A stretch of DNA of 64,000 bases from Segatella hominis. GTDB taxonomy: Bacteria > Bacteroidota > Bacteroidia > Bacteroidales > Bacteroidaceae. Each line of letters begins with the position of its first letter. Positions within the stretch are counted from its first letter, which is position 1. The position numbers and the translations under genes were made by a program. Shown in pieces: positions 27,961 through 38,800 of this stretch. Below the pieces are notes generated by a model. The model made no database searches, had not been told where the DNA came from, and saw only the letters and a program-made list of their open reading frames with translations. Location of the stretch: contig NZ_CP137559.1 in the NCBI RefSeq assembly GCF_019249725.2, forward strand, positions 1-64,000. Direction: 5' to 3'.

Positions 27961-29550
27961 ATGAAACTAAACGACATTCTTTCTAACAATTTTAATGCTG
28001 AAGAATGGGAGGCGAAAGGTTATCAGCTTCCTCAGTATGACATCGCTGCTGTAGCCAAGAAGACTCATGATGAGCCTACTTGGGTTCACTTTGGCGCAGG
28101 TAACATTTTCCGTGCGTTCCCTGCTGCTATCCTCAACGATGCACTTAACACGGGTAAGTATGACCATGGTGTCATCGTGGTTGAAAGTTTTGACTATGAA
28201 ATTATCGATAAGGCTTATCGTCCTTACAATAACCTCTCTCTTCTCGTAAGCCTCCAGTCTAATGGAACCATTGAGAAGAAGGTCATCGCTTCTATCACAG
28301 AGAGTCTCAAAGCCGACAAGCAGTTTGGTGAAGACTGGGCTCGTCTGGTTCAGATCTTCCAGGCTCCAAGTCTGCAGATGGTAACTTTCACCATCACCGA
28401 GAAGGGATATTCTTTCAATGATGCCGATTTGGCTCGTGGTCTCGATGCAGTATTTGCTATGGGTAAGTTGACTGCCCTCCTTTATGAAAGATACAAGGCA
28501 GGTAAGTTACCTATCACCCTTCAATCTACTGACAACTGTTCTCACAATGGCGATCATGTAAAGGCTGGTGTGAAGGCTTATGCTGAGCGCTGGGTAAAGG
28601 ATGGCATCGTAGAGGCTGGTTTCCTGGATTATATCAACGATAGCAGCAAGGTTACATACCCTTGGTCTATGATAGATAAGATCACTCCACGTCCTCATGA
28701 GAAAGTGCAGGCGATGCTGGCAGAGGATGGCTTTGAGGACAACGAAACCATCATCACCGAAAAACATACTTTTACAGCTCCTTTTGTGAATGCTGAGGAG
28801 GTGCAGTATCTCGTTTGTGAGGATACTTATACCAATGGTCGTCCACCATTGGAGTTGGGCGGTGCACTCTATACCACCCGCAAGACGGTAGATGAGGTAG
28901 AGACCATGAAGGTAACCACCTGTCTGAACCCACTGCATACTGCCATGTCTATCTATGGTTGCATGCTCGACTATACTTTGATTTCTGCCGAGATGGCTGA
29001 TGAGGACCTGCGTGCCTTCATCCAGAAGATGGGTTATATCGAGGCGATGCCTGTGGTAACAGACCCAGGAGTCTTGAATCCATACGAGTTTATCGGTACC
29101 GTGATCAATAAGCGTCTGCCAAACCCATTCATGCCAGATGCTCCTCAGCGTATCGCTACCGATACCAGTCAGAAACTCTCTATCCGCTTCGGTGAAACCA
29201 TCAAAAAGTATATCGCTCGCGGTCTTGACAAGAGTAATCTCGTATTGATTCCATTGGTATTAGCTGGTTATGCCCGTTATCTCAAGGCTTTGGATGACAA
29301 TCTGAAACCATTCGAGCCTTCTTCCGACCCATTGTTGGCTGAACTTCAGGCTATTGTAGCTCCTCTGGAAGTAGGCAAGGCAGATCAGGACTATTCTTGT
29401 CTCAAGAATCTCTATACCCGTAAGGATGTATTTGGTCTCGATCTCTACGAAGCAGGTTTCGGAGAGCAGATAGAAGGCATGGTGAAGGAACTCTTTGCCG
29501 GCAAGGGTGCAGTAAGACAGACATTGCATAAGTATGTTTCTGCGAGATAA
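27961..29550 (+). CDS. uxuB: Mannitol dehydrogenase-family oxidoreductase, probable fructuronate reductase
   Basis: The protein belongs to the long-chain mannitol dehydrogenase family. With mannonate dehydratase directly downstream (31 nt), the natural role is fructuronate reductase: NADH-dependent reduction of D-fructuronate to D-mannonate in glucuronate breakdown. Visible features are the N-terminal nucleotide-binding part (WVHFGAGNIFRAFPA, about 42-56), the central NCSHNGDHVK segment with the conserved Asn-x-x-x-Asn/Gly pattern, and the catalytic-domain Lys/His region (TCLNPLHTAMSIYG). Length 529 fits UxuB/UxaB. Tagaturonate reductase (uxaB) is an alternative by sequence, made less likely by the uxuA neighbour. 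Confidence 0.88.
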   Translation: MKLNDILSNNFNAEEWEAKGYQLPQYDIAAVAKKTHDEPTWVHFGAGNIFRAFPAAILNDALNTGKYDHGVIVVESFDYEIIDKAYRPYNNLSLLVSLQSNGTIEKKVIASITESLKADKQFGEDWARLVQIFQAPSLQMVTFTITEKGYSFNDADLARGLDAVFAMGKLTALLYERYKAGKLPITLQSTDNCSHNGDHVKAGVKAYAERWVKDGIVEAGFLDYINDSSKVTYPWSMIDKITPRPHEKVQAMLAEDGFEDNETIITEKHTFTAPFVNAEEVQYLVCEDTYTNGRPPLELGGALYTTRKTVDEVETMKVTTCLNPLHTAMSIYGCMLDYTLISAEMADEDLRAFIQKMGYIEAMPVVTDPGVLNPYEFIGTVINKRLPNPFMPDAPQRIATDTSQKLSIRFGETIKKYIARGLDKSNLVLIPLVLAGYARYLKALDDNLKPFEPSSDPLLAELQAIVAPLEVGKADQDYSCLKNLYTRKDVFGLDLYEAGFGEQIEGMVKELFAGKGAVRQTLHKYVSAR

Positions 29551-29581
29551 TTCATTTTCAAACTTATACATTATATAATAT

Positions 29582-30853
29582 ATGGAAAGAACATGGCGCT
29601 GGTTTGGCAAGAAAGATAAGATTACGCTTGCACAGTTGAAACAGATAGGTGTTGAGGGCATCGTTACCGCATTGCACGATGTTCCTCTGGGCGAGGTTTG
29701 GACACGTGAGAAGATTCATGAACTCAAGGAGTACATTGAATCTTACGGTATGAAATGGAGCGTGGTAGAGTCTTTGCCTGTGGTTGAAACCTTGAAATAT
29801 GGCGGTCCTGACCGTGATCATCAGATTGAGGTTTATAAGGAGAGTCTCCGCAACTTAGGTGAGGAAGGCATCAAGTGCATCTGCTACAACTTTATGCCGG
29901 TTTTGGACTGGGCACGTACCGATTTGTCTCACGACAATCCTAACGGAGCCAATAACCTCTATATGAACTGGGGCGAGTTTGCCTACTTCGATATCTATAT
30001 CCTGCAGCGTGAAGGCGCCCGTGAGGATTGGGCAGAGTTCTCTAAGGAACACAAGTGGGGCAGAGACCTCGTGGCTGAGGCTGATGAAATCAAGAAGACT
30101 TCTACGCCAGAGCAGGATCATGCTTTGGTAGAGAACATCATCATCAAGACCCAGGGTTTTGTATCCGGTAATTTCAGCGAGGGTGATGCTGCTCCTGTAC
30201 AGAAGTTCCGCGATCTCTTGAAACTCTATGATGGCATTGACAAGAAGAAGCTGCAGGAGAACATGAAATACTGGCTGGAGGCCATCATGCCTATCTGCGA
30301 TGAGTACGATATCAATATGTGTGTTCACCCTGATGATCCTCCTTATCCAGTATTCGGATTGCCAAGAATCATTGGTCGTGCAGAGGATATCCAGTGGATG
30401 TTGGATGCTGTGCCAAATAAGCACAATGGTTTGACTTTCTGTGCTGGTTCATTCTCTGCCGGTGAGCACAACGACTGTGTGGCAATGGCTAAGCAGTTCG
30501 CCGATCGCACTCACTTCGTTCACCTTCGTTCCTGCTACATCTTCCCTAATGGCAACTTCACAGAGGCTTCTCACTTAGGTGGTCGTGGTCATCTCATCGA
30601 ACTTTGCCGTATCTTCGAGAAGGCAGAGCAGGAAGGCAAGTGCAATTCTGGTCGTCGTCTCCCTATGAGAGTGGACCATGGTATGACCTTCACCGATGAG
30701 CCTGGCGGCGTATTCGATGAGAGCAACCACGGACACAATGCCGGTTACACCCTTCTGGGTCGTATGTTTGCCATGGGTCAGATTCAGGGCGTCATCGCCA
30801 CCGTGGATGATGAACTCGGTATTGAGTACAAACAGCCAGGATTTTATGATTAG
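29582..30853 (+). CDS. uxuA: Mannonate dehydratase
   Basis: UxuA converts D-mannonate to 2-keto-3-deoxy-D-gluconate. The N-terminal block MERTWRWFGKKDKITL-x-QLKQIGVEGIVTALHD-x-P is characteristic, as are MCVHPDDPPYPVFGLPRI and the later HLRS and RVDHG motifs that hold metal ligands. It has 423 residues, somewhat longer than E. coli UxuA, with an insertion around residues 170-230. It forms an operon with the reductase gene upstream and is followed by a terminator at 30931. The cytoplasmic pair lets the cell use glucuronate from plant or host glycans. Confidence 0.96.
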   Translation: MERTWRWFGKKDKITLAQLKQIGVEGIVTALHDVPLGEVWTREKIHELKEYIESYGMKWSVVESLPVVETLKYGGPDRDHQIEVYKESLRNLGEEGIKCICYNFMPVLDWARTDLSHDNPNGANNLYMNWGEFAYFDIYILQREGAREDWAEFSKEHKWGRDLVAEADEIKKTSTPEQDHALVENIIIKTQGFVSGNFSEGDAAPVQKFRDLLKLYDGIDKKKLQENMKYWLEAIMPICDEYDINMCVHPDDPPYPVFGLPRIIGRAEDIQWMLDAVPNKHNGLTFCAGSFSAGEHNDCVAMAKQFADRTHFVHLRSCYIFPNGNFTEASHLGGRGHLIELCRIFEKAEQEGKCNSGRRLPMRVDHGMTFTDEPGGVFDESNHGHNAGYTLLGRMFAMGQIQGVIATVDDELGIEYKQPGFYD

Positions 30854-30930
30854 TTGATAGTTTAGGCTTAGGCTTAGTTTATAGTTGATAGGCTATTAAG
30901 CGATTTGAAATTCAGGTTAGATAAAATACG

Positions 30931-30967
30931 AAAAAGGCTAGCGTTTCTGATAAGCGCTAGCTTTTTT
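30931..30967 (+). terminator. Intrinsic terminator after uxuA
   Basis: Stem GGCTAGCG/CGCTAGC with an A-run before and a T6 run after, 78 nt past the uxuA stop. Confidence 0.85.
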
Positions 30968-30984
30968 ATGCTAATTTTATGGTT

Positions 30985-31093
30985 ATTGGCTAAATGTACC
31001 GCTTGCTTTTGCCAATAATGCTTAAAAATAGGTATTATTGGCTAAAAGTTATGTGAGAAATAGCCAATAATTGCTTTTTTCTTGCTATTTTTG
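30985..31093 (+). promoter_or_regulatory. ATTGGCTA inverted-repeat cluster and promoter upstream of the ATPase
   Basis: Four half-sites alternate in direction: ATTGGCTA (30985), GCCAAT (31011), ATTGGCTA (31037) and TAGCCAAT (31061), spaced 26, 26 and 24 nt. The last two extend into an 11-bp inverted repeat. A -7 element TATTTTTG (31086-31093) follows, 35 nt before the start codon. The regular placement suggests an operator. Confidence 0.6.
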
Positions 31094-31127
31094 CAAATGG
31101 TTAGAAATTAAAGCAGGAGAAAAGGAA

Positions 31128-32558
31128 ATGAAGAACAATATCATAGGCAGAAAGAGTGAACTGGATACCTTGGCTCGCATATATGAGTCAAGGCAGTCTG
31201 AATTTGTGGCTATATGCGGACGCCGCAGAGTGGGGAAAACGTTTCTCGTGCGTGAATATTTTGAGCAGGAAATGGTTTTTCAAGCATCCGGACTGGCAGG
31301 AGGAAACACTCAGGAACAGTTGAAAAACTTCTTTTATACACTTCGTCGTTATGACCGGAAAGTATCATCGCTGCCCCATGATTGGCTCGATGCCTTTGAG
31401 ATGCTGATTTCTTATCTCGATTCTCTGTCCCAAGTAGAACGCAAGGTGGTTTTTCTCGACGAACTGCCTTGGATGGATACTGTGGGTTCTGACTTTATCT
31501 CTGCCTTGGAGCACTTCTGGAATGGATGGGCTTCGGCACGTCGCGACATCGTTCTGATAGTCTGTGGCTCTGCCACTTCCTGGATGATGGACAAACTCAT
31601 CAATAATCATGGTGGACTTTATGGTCGTCTTACCCATCGTCTATTCCTGCAACCTTTTTCTCTTGGAGAATCGGAAACGTTTCTGAAGACCAAGGGGATG
31701 ATGCTGTCAAGATACGAGATGGCAGAGCTTTACATGATATTGGGAGGCATCCCATACTATCTTAATCTTTTGGACGAGCGGTTAAGTTTAGCGCAGAATA
31801 TAGACCGTATACTGTTCAATCCCAACGGTCAGTTGTATAATGAGTTTTCGATACTCTATCGCTCCCTGTTCAAGGATTCTGAGGCATATGTCAAGGTAGT
31901 AGAGTGCCTGAATAAGCGTGGATATGGAATGACTCGCACAGAAATAGCTAATGCAGCCCAGATGAAATCAGGCAAGACATTGACCACGATTCTTGACAAT
32001 CTGGAATCGTGCGGATTTATCAGAAAATATGTCAACTTCGGATGTTCTACCCGAAAATCTCTTTATCAGTTGGTGGATTTCTTCACCTTGTTTTATTTTC
32101 GTTTTCTGCGAGACAGTTCGTTCCGGAATCTTCTGTATTGGAGCAAGTTGCAGCGCACGCCCCGTTTCTATGCCTGGGCAGGAGTTTCATTCGAGATATT
32201 GGCGATGAATCATATCTCTCAGGTCAAGCAGCGGTTGGGTATTGCTGGTGTATCCACCAATTTATATTCATGGCGGAGCAAGAGTAGTGGGGAGGCTGAT
32301 GAGCGGGCCGCTCAGATAGATATGGTGATAGAGCGTGGTGACAACACCATCAATCTATGTGAAATGAAATTCTCGGAAGGAGAGTTTGCCATCAATAAGG
32401 ATTATGATAAGATTTTGAGAAACAAAATTGCCCGTTTTATGGAAGAAACGAAAACTAGGAAGTCCATACAGCTGACGTTTATCAGCAGTTATGGTCTTCA
32501 GCGCAACATGTATTCGGGCATTGCCCAGAACGAAGTGGTGCTCAATGATTTGTTTTGA
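31128..32558 (+). CDS. AAA ATPase with DUF234-type C-terminus
   Basis: The protein belongs to the archaeal-type ATPase family common in Bacteroidetes, whose biological role is unclear. The start at 31128 follows an AGGAGAAAAGGAA ribosome binding region; 476 residues. The N-terminal ATPase domain has the P-loop GRRRVGKT (Lys37), Walker B VVFLDELPW and a sensor region VCGSATSWM. A winged-helix part (about 265-330, RTEIANAAQMKSGKTLTTILDNLESCGFI) and a DUF234-like C-terminal nuclease-fold region (with QIDMVIERGDNTINLCEMKFSEGEF split by the Asp...Glu-x-Lys pattern of PD-(D/E)XK enzymes) follow. Its 3' end overlaps the convergent lipoprotein gene by 17 bp. Confidence 0.88.
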   Translation: MKNNIIGRKSELDTLARIYESRQSEFVAICGRRRVGKTFLVREYFEQEMVFQASGLAGGNTQEQLKNFFYTLRRYDRKVSSLPHDWLDAFEMLISYLDSLSQVERKVVFLDELPWMDTVGSDFISALEHFWNGWASARRDIVLIVCGSATSWMMDKLINNHGGLYGRLTHRLFLQPFSLGESETFLKTKGMMLSRYEMAELYMILGGIPYYLNLLDERLSLAQNIDRILFNPNGQLYNEFSILYRSLFKDSEAYVKVVECLNKRGYGMTRTEIANAAQMKSGKTLTTILDNLESCGFIRKYVNFGCSTRKSLYQLVDFFTLFYFRFLRDSSFRNLLYWSKLQRTPRFYAWAGVSFEILAMNHISQVKQRLGIAGVSTNLYSWRSKSSGEADERAAQIDMVIERGDNTINLCEMKFSEGEFAINKDYDKILRNKIARFMEETKTRKSIQLTFISSYGLQRNMYSGIAQNEVVLNDLF

Positions 32559-32961
32559 GCACCACTTCCTCCACGTATTTCACAAGCGAATCCTTGCCAT
32601 TAAGCAGATAGAAATCCACACGAACCACGTGGTCGATGTCTGCACTTCCCTTTACTTTTACGTGCCGGGTCTTACTATATAATAAGGTGTCACGACGGGA
32701 AGGGTAGGAGACAAGCTGAATCTGGTCTTTGGTGGAACCGCTTCCTACATAATATATGCCTACACTATCCTTGCTTGCTTTTATGGCTGCTATCTTCGCC
32801 ATCTTCTTGGCATGAGCGGCAGTTGTGTCCTCTGGATAAAATTCGCTGGCAGCTACCGTGTCGCCATCATGCTGGTCGGGAGCATACTTGCAACTTGTAT
32901 TTGTTGTTGTGATAAAGGCAGTGGCAGTTAGGACTGTTACAAAGTATAAAATCTTCTTCAT
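32542..32961 (-). CDS. Small lipoprotein, function unknown
   Basis: The start at 32961 is chosen because a lipoprotein signal begins there (MKKILYFVTVLTATAF, lipobox TTSC or nearby NTSC with Cys about residue 24) and a promoter lies just upstream; the reading frame is open further but would cover the promoter. The mature part (about 115 residues) starts with a Lys/Asp-rich linker and has a beta-rich C-terminal half (GIYYVGSGSTKDQIQLVSYP). No family was recognised. Confidence 0.75.
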   Translation of the reverse strand: MKKILYFVTVLTATAFITTTNTSCKYAPDQHDGDTVAASEFYPEDTTAAHAKKMAKIAAIKASKDSVGIYYVGSGSTKDQIQLVSYPSRRDTLLYSKTRHVKVKGSADIDHVVRVDFYLLNGKDSLVKYVEEVVLKTNH

Positions 32962-32986
32962 CTCATTTTTTATTTCTAATTTGCCG

Positions 32987-33017
32987 CAAAGGTATAAAAA
33001 ATAAGAAAATCGGCAAA
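32987..33017 (-). promoter_or_regulatory. Promoter for the small lipoprotein gene
   Basis: On the minus strand TTTG (33014-33017), 19-nt spacer, TACCTTTG (32987-32994), 26 nt upstream of the start at 32961. The -33 box lies inside the terminator stem of the upstream GH94 gene. Confidence 0.75.
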
Positions 33018-33045
33018 ATAAACGTTTGCTTATTTTGCCGATTTT
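33006..33045. terminator. Terminator of the GH94 gene
   Basis: A perfect 16-bp inverted repeat (33006-33021 and 33030-33045, core CGGCAAAATAA/TTATTTTGCCG, 8-nt loop) lies 27 nt past the GH94 stop on the minus strand. Confidence 0.85.
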
Positions 33046-33071
33046 ATATGTATTTATGAGTTTTGGGCAAT

Positions 33072-35567
33072 TTACATCTCTACGATTACCTCGTGTTTGC
33101 CTGCTTGACAAGGGATGACGCAACCCTCAATAGGTTTGCCATCTACGATGATTTGCTTCACTCCCTTCTCCTTGCCCTCTGGGTTTTTCACGGTGATATG
33201 ATACTCACCGCCACGGAACTTGCGGGTTACCTCATACTCCTTGGCCGTGCTTGGCAGGCAAGGGTCGATATTCAAGCCCTCGTAGTCTGGTTTGATGCCC
33301 AGGATGAACTCGCTCACGGTGTACCACATCCATGCGGCTGTACCCGTCAACCAAGAGTTCTTGCCCTCGCCAGGTTTGGCTGCATCCTTACCTGCTACCA
33401 TCTGGCAGTTTACGTATGGTTCCACCTTGTGTAAGGTCTGATATTTCTCCTCTACATAACTTGGAAGTATCTTGGTGTAGTGCTTCCAAGCATCGTTGCC
33501 ACGTCCGGCTACCGTTTCACCAATGATGACCCATGGATTGTTGTGGCAGAAAATTCCGGCATTCTCCTTGTAACCCTCTGGGTAAGAAGAAATCTCGCCC
33601 ATTTCTACATGATAGGTTGTATAGGCAGGGTTGTTGAGCACCATACCATGCTCGCATTCCAATCGCTCCTTGGCACTATCCAAAGCTTTGTCGCAGAGTC
33701 CGTCTTCCAGACCGATACCAGCCATCGTACACCAGCCCTGGCTCTCGATGAAGATTTTGCCTTCCTCGTTCTCATCGCTACCTATCTTGTTTCCGAAGAA
33801 ATCATAGGCACGGAGGAACCATTCTCCATCCCAACCATGTTGCTTTACGGCTTCGTTCATCGCATCCACCGCCTGCTGCATGCGCTCGGCTTCTACGAGA
33901 TAGTCTTCCTCGGCGAGTCCTGCTATCGTGCCCTCATGACAGTTTGCTGCTTCCTTGGCAAGCTGCTTGCACAGAGCCACGTAGTCCTTTCCGGTTACTA
34001 CGAAGAGTCCGGCTATCATCAGACTCTCTGCCTTGGAACCTTCACCCTTATTCTCTGTAGTCTGGAAACTCTCGTTTGGATCCCAAGAGAAGCAGTTGAG
34101 GTTGAGACAGTCGTTCCAGTCAGCTCTTCCGATGAGTGGCAACTTGTGAGGACCGAGATTATTGATGACGTGATTCATCGAAATCTTCAGATGTTCGAAG
34201 AGACTTACTTCGCTACCAGGCTGGTTGTCGAAAGGTACCTGCTCTGAAAGAATAGAGAAATCACCTGTCTCCTTGATATATGCTACTGTACCGAAAATCA
34301 GCCAGCAAGGATCGTCGTTGAAACCACCACCGATATCATTGTTGCCTCGTTTGGTCAAAGGCTGATACTGGTGATAGCAGCCACCGTCTGGGAACTGGGT
34401 GCTGGCGATATCGATGATGCGCTGACGGGCACGAGTAGGTATCTGATGAACGAAGCCTACCAGGTCCTGATTGGAATCACGGAAGCCCATGCCTCGGCCG
34501 ATACCACTCTCAAAGAAGCTTGCTGAACGGGACATGCAGAAGGTAATCATGCACTGATACTGGTTCCAGATGTTCACCATGCGGTCGAGCTTGTCGTTTC
34601 CGCTCTTTACGGTGAAGATGTTCAGCAGGTTATCCCAGTACTGGTTGAGTTCAGCAAAGGCTGCATCCACCTTTTCAGTGGTATCGAACTTAGCCATCAG
34701 TTCGTGTGCCTTTTCCTTATTGATCACTTTCTTAGCTACGAATTTCTTGTCCTGCTCGTTCTCCACGTATCCCAAGAGGAAGATCAGGTCGCGGCTTTCT
34801 CCCGGTTGCAGGGTAACTTCGATATAATGTGAAGCGATAGGACTCCATCCGTGAGCAAAACTGTTGCGAGGTTTTCCTTCCATGACTGCTTCTGGGTCTG
34901 CAAACTCATTATAGAGACCGATAAAACTTTCGCGGTCGGTATCGTAGCCCTGAATGTCGGTATTCACGGTGTAGAAAGCATAATGATTTCTACGTTCGCG
35001 GTATTCCGTCTTGTGGTAGATCGTAGAGCCTTCTACCTCAACTTCTCCTGTAGAGAAATTGCGCTGGAAGTTTTCCATGTCAGTGGCTGCATTCCACAAG
35101 CACCATTCTGCAAAAGAGAATACCTTGAGAGATTTCACTTCTTTGGAATTATTTTTGAGCGTCATCTTCTGTACCTCAGCCCAAGTGTGGAGAGGAACGA
35201 AGAAGAGCACGCTTGCCTCCACGCCGTTCTTGCTACCGGTGATGCGTGTGTAGTTCATGCCATGGCGGCACTCGTAGGAGTCGAGTGGGGTCTTGCAAGG
35301 TTTCCAACCAGGGTTCCAGACGGTGTCACCATCCTTGATATAGAAGTAACGACCGCCGTTGTCCATAGGCACGCCATTGTAACGATAGCGTGTGATGCGA
35401 CGGAACTTGGCATCCTTGTAGAAGGAGTAGCCACCTGCTGTGTTGGAGATCAATGAGAAGAAATCCTCATTACCCAAATAGTTGATCCAAGGCCAAGGGG
35501 TCTTAGGGTCGGTAATCACGTACTCGCGATTGGCGTCATCAAAATGACCATACTTTTTCTCTGCCAT
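33072..35567 (-). CDS. GH94 cellobiose phosphorylase
   Basis: GH94 enzymes phosphorolyse cellobiose to glucose 1-phosphate and glucose in the cytoplasm. The start [18 protein letters not shown] and the following [21 protein letters not shown] are split signatures of the family's cellobiose phosphorylase branch. The catalytic general acid Asp lies in [11 protein letters not shown], and [10 protein letters not shown] and [20 protein letters not shown] are further conserved blocks. At 831 residues it is close to characterised enzymes. No signal peptide. It stands alone but fits functionally with the GH5/SusCD/GH3 locus, taking up the cellobiose that escapes the periplasmic GH3. Confidence 0.93.
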   Translation of the reverse strand: MAEKKYGHFDDANREYVITDPKTPWPWINYLGNEDFFSLISNTAGGYSFYKDAKFRRITRYRYNGVPMDNGGRYFYIKDGDTVWNPGWKPCKTPLDSYECRHGMNYTRITGSKNGVEASVLFFVPLHTWAEVQKMTLKNNSKEVKSLKVFSFAEWCLWNAATDMENFQRNFSTGEVEVEGSTIYHKTEYRERRNHYAFYTVNTDIQGYDTDRESFIGLYNEFADPEAVMEGKPRNSFAHGWSPIASHYIEVTLQPGESRDLIFLLGYVENEQDKKFVAKKVINKEKAHELMAKFDTTEKVDAAFAELNQYWDNLLNIFTVKSGNDKLDRMVNIWNQYQCMITFCMSRSASFFESGIGRGMGFRDSNQDLVGFVHQIPTRARQRIIDIASTQFPDGGCYHQYQPLTKRGNNDIGGGFNDDPCWLIFGTVAYIKETGDFSILSEQVPFDNQPGSEVSLFEHLKISMNHVINNLGPHKLPLIGRADWNDCLNLNCFSWDPNESFQTTENKGEGSKAESLMIAGLFVVTGKDYVALCKQLAKEAANCHEGTIAGLAEEDYLVEAERMQQAVDAMNEAVKQHGWDGEWFLRAYDFFGNKIGSDENEEGKIFIESQGWCTMAGIGLEDGLCDKALDSAKERLECEHGMVLNNPAYTTYHVEMGEISSYPEGYKENAGIFCHNNPWVIIGETVAGRGNDAWKHYTKILPSYVEEKYQTLHKVEPYVNCQMVAGKDAAKPGEGKNSWLTGTAAWMWYTVSEFILGIKPDYEGLNIDPCLPSTAKEYEVTRKFRGGEYHITVKNPEGKEKGVKQIIVDGKPIEGCVIPCQAGKHEVIVEM

Positions 35568-35688
35568 TGTCTTTTTAGTATTTATATTGTTATTTATTCT
35601 TGTTTTGAATTGTTGATTCTGTATTCTAATTACTTAATTTAGTATTATATAATGAATGCTTAATTTGGTAAATAACATTATTTTGGTG

Positions 35689-35696
35689 CAAAGATA
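35689..35696 (-). promoter_or_regulatory. -7 element for the GH94 gene
   Basis: TATCTTTG on the minus strand, about 120 nt upstream of the GH94 start codon; no clear -33 partner. Confidence 0.5.
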
Positions 35697-35739
35697 GCAA
35701 AAACTTTCAGTTATAAGGTTAGATAACGGATATTTTTTG

Positions 35740-35747
35740 TATTTTTG
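35740..35747 (+). promoter_or_regulatory. -7 element for the alpha-2-macroglobulin gene
   Basis: TATTTTTG, about 55 nt upstream of the start at 35802; it lies back to back with the GH94 promoter. Confidence 0.5.
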
Positions 35748-35801
35748 CAATTAGAATAGGTTAGAAATCTGACAATTGTTAACATAATGTGCACTTGGCT
35801 T

Positions 35802-38800
35802 ATGAAAAGAAACATTATAACACTTATCATAGTTGTGTTTGCCATGATGCAAACTACGGCTCAAACTTATGACAACTTGTGGAAGCAAGCTGACATCATC
35901 GCTCAGAAGGACCAGCCGAAGAGCGAAATTGGGGTGATGCAGAAAATCATCTCCAAGGCTTCTGCGGCTAAAGACTACGGTCAGCTGCTGGCGGCTGAGA
36001 TGAGGCAGGTGATGCTCTGGAAAGAGATTTCTGCAGACTCACTGACGCCGAATGTGAAGCGGATGGAGGCTGAAGCTTTGAAGACAAATGACCCGATGCT
36101 GAAAGCGGTGAGATATGCTGTGCTCGGCAAGGTATATCATGATAATCTGTATGGAATAGAAGTGGATGAGGCTTCTTTGGAACAAAGGGAGGATGCTTCT
36201 TATTATCAAAGTCAGCGAAAGGTAAACCTGAAGAAGAGCCGGGAGTTCTTCAAGAAAGCGATGGCGCACCCAGAGCTTCTTGCCAAGCATGCTTCTACTG
36301 AGTATGTGCCGCTGACTCTAAAAGGGGTGGACGGAAGTTCCTTCAAGAATGATTTGCTGCATCTCATCGGATTCGAGGCAGACAGCAAGGAGGCGTATCT
36401 GCAGCTGTACACCTATTATAATAAGGTGGGAAATCGGGGTGCGGCTTGTCTCTGTGCCTACAAACTTATCGAGAAATACCGTCAGGATGATGTAAGAGAG
36501 GTGAAGAAATCGAAGTATCTGCAGACCATCGACTCGCTCATCCATGTATATCAGGATATTCCGGAGGCTGGTGAACTTGCTGTGGAGCATTTCCGCTTCA
36601 TGGAAGGTGCTACCGATGCCAAACCGCAGGATAAGCTCAACTATATCAACTATGCTTTGAGCCACTGGGGTGGATGGTCGAGAATGAATGTGCTTAGAAA
36701 TGCACAGAAAAGACTCACCGAACCGATGTTCTCTGTGGAGGATATGCCTTTGGTGCTGCGCCCTACAGAAAAGAAGTGGGTGCATCTGAATGTGCGCAAT
36801 CTTCAGAATCTGAAAATCAGCATCTCCCGCCTCAATATTACGGCAGATAACGATTATAATGCGCAGGATGAGGCTATCTATAAGATGCTCCTGAAGAAGA
36901 CTACGAAGCTGCATCAGAAGGATTTCAGCCGCAACTACTATGGTCGTCCGGATTACGAAGAGGTGAAGGATTCCATCGAAATCGGTGGCAATCTGCCACT
37001 GGGTGCCTATCTGATGGAGGTGACTTCGGATAATACCGGCATCGCTCCGCAGCGAGAACTCTTCTATGTCAGCAATCTGGCGGTGATGATCCAGCAGTTG
37101 CCGGATGATAAGCATCGCTATATAGTGGTGAATGCTACAGATGGCCAGCCTATCGCTGGGGCGAAGATAGAACTCTATGACCAGCGGTATGATTTCAAGA
37201 CGAAGAAGGACAAGCGAATAGTTCATGCCCGCTTGACAACAGATGAGAACGGTGAGGCTTACTTCAAAAATGTGGATGGAGAGGTATTGATTTCTACCAA
37301 CAATGACAAATTTACGCCAGCCAAGTACATCTATCTCAGCCGTACCCGCTATTATGAGAAGAAGGATAATGAGACTAAATATCAGGTTTATACCGATCGT
37401 GCCATCTATCGCCCGGGGCAGAAGGTACATGCCTCAGCCATTTTCTATACTGTCAAGAAGGGGTTGGATGCCAGCGTGCCAGGAAAGAGTATGGAACTGA
37501 AGTTTGTCCTGAGTGATGCCAACTGGAAGCAGGTGGCAGAACAGAAGGTTACGACCGATGAATATGGTACGGCTTCGGTAGATTTCGAACTCCCGAAGGA
37601 GGGAAAAACAGGACTGTATTCCATTTCCGTGAATGGTACAGCAAGCGAATATTTCAGAGTTGAGGAGTATAAGCGTCCTACCTTCGAGATTACCTTCCCG
37701 AAGGTGAACGAGAAATATAACTGGGGCGATACTGTAGTGGTGAAGGCTACTGCCAAGACCTATGCTGGAGTGCCTGTGCAGGGTGCCAAGGTGGAGTATC
37801 AGGTGACCCGCAGAAACCAGCTTTGGTGGTGGGGCGCAGGATCTGCCGGACAGTTGGTGAAGACCGACAGTTGCGTGACTCGTGAGGACGGAACCTTCGA
37901 CGTAGAGATTCCGCTGGAGGCTTCCTTGCCAGGAAAAGACGAGGCTGATATGAGCGATTTCATGCGCATCGCCCGTTTCTTCAACTTCGAGGTCTCAGCC
38001 ATCGTTACCGACATCAGCGGCGAGAGCCACGAGGGCGTGATGAGTCTGCCTCTGGGCACCAAGCCAACCATCCTCACGGTGAATCTTCCTAAGCGTATCG
38101 AGGCAGACAGTCTGAAGACGGTGACCTTCGCTTACCGCAATGCCAGTGGAATGCCGATTTCGAGCAGGTTGAAATATCGCATTGATGAAGGCGAATGGAA
38201 GGATGCCGAGGCGAATGCACCGGTTTCTATCAAGGAATATGCTTCTTCAGCATCTTCTGCCTTTGTTTGGAAATCTGGCGTTCATCAGCTGGAGGCAATC
38301 TGCGGACAGGACACCCTGCAGCAGAAGTTCACGCTCTTCAGTATGAAGGATACCCATCCGGTGGAGCCAACTACCGAATGGTATTATCAGACGGCGAAGA
38401 CCTTCCCTCGTGATGGCAAGCCTGTCTATATCCAGGTGGGCTCTTCGGAGAACGGAGCGCACATCGTATATTCCATCATCGCCGGCAACAAACTGCTGGA
38501 GAAAGGTGCCTGGGAGTTGGGCGACAGTATCGTGACCCTGCCTTTCACCTACAAGGAGGAATATGCGTCGGGCATCGTACTGAACTATAGTTTCGTGAAG
38601 CAAGGCAAGTGCTATACCCGAATGATGAGCATCGCCCGTCCTTTGCCTGAGAAGAAACTGAACATCGCCTGGAAAACCTTCCGCAACCGTCTGACCCCTG
38701 GACAGAAGGAGGAGTGGACGCTGAAGATTACCACCCCTGACGGCAAGCCAGCCAAGGCACAGCTGATGAGCGTACTCTATGACAAGTCGCTCGACCAGAT

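Noticed and set aside
33480-34247. 255-codon plus-strand frame opposite GH94
   Set aside because: Shadow frame; the GH94 protein is unambiguous.
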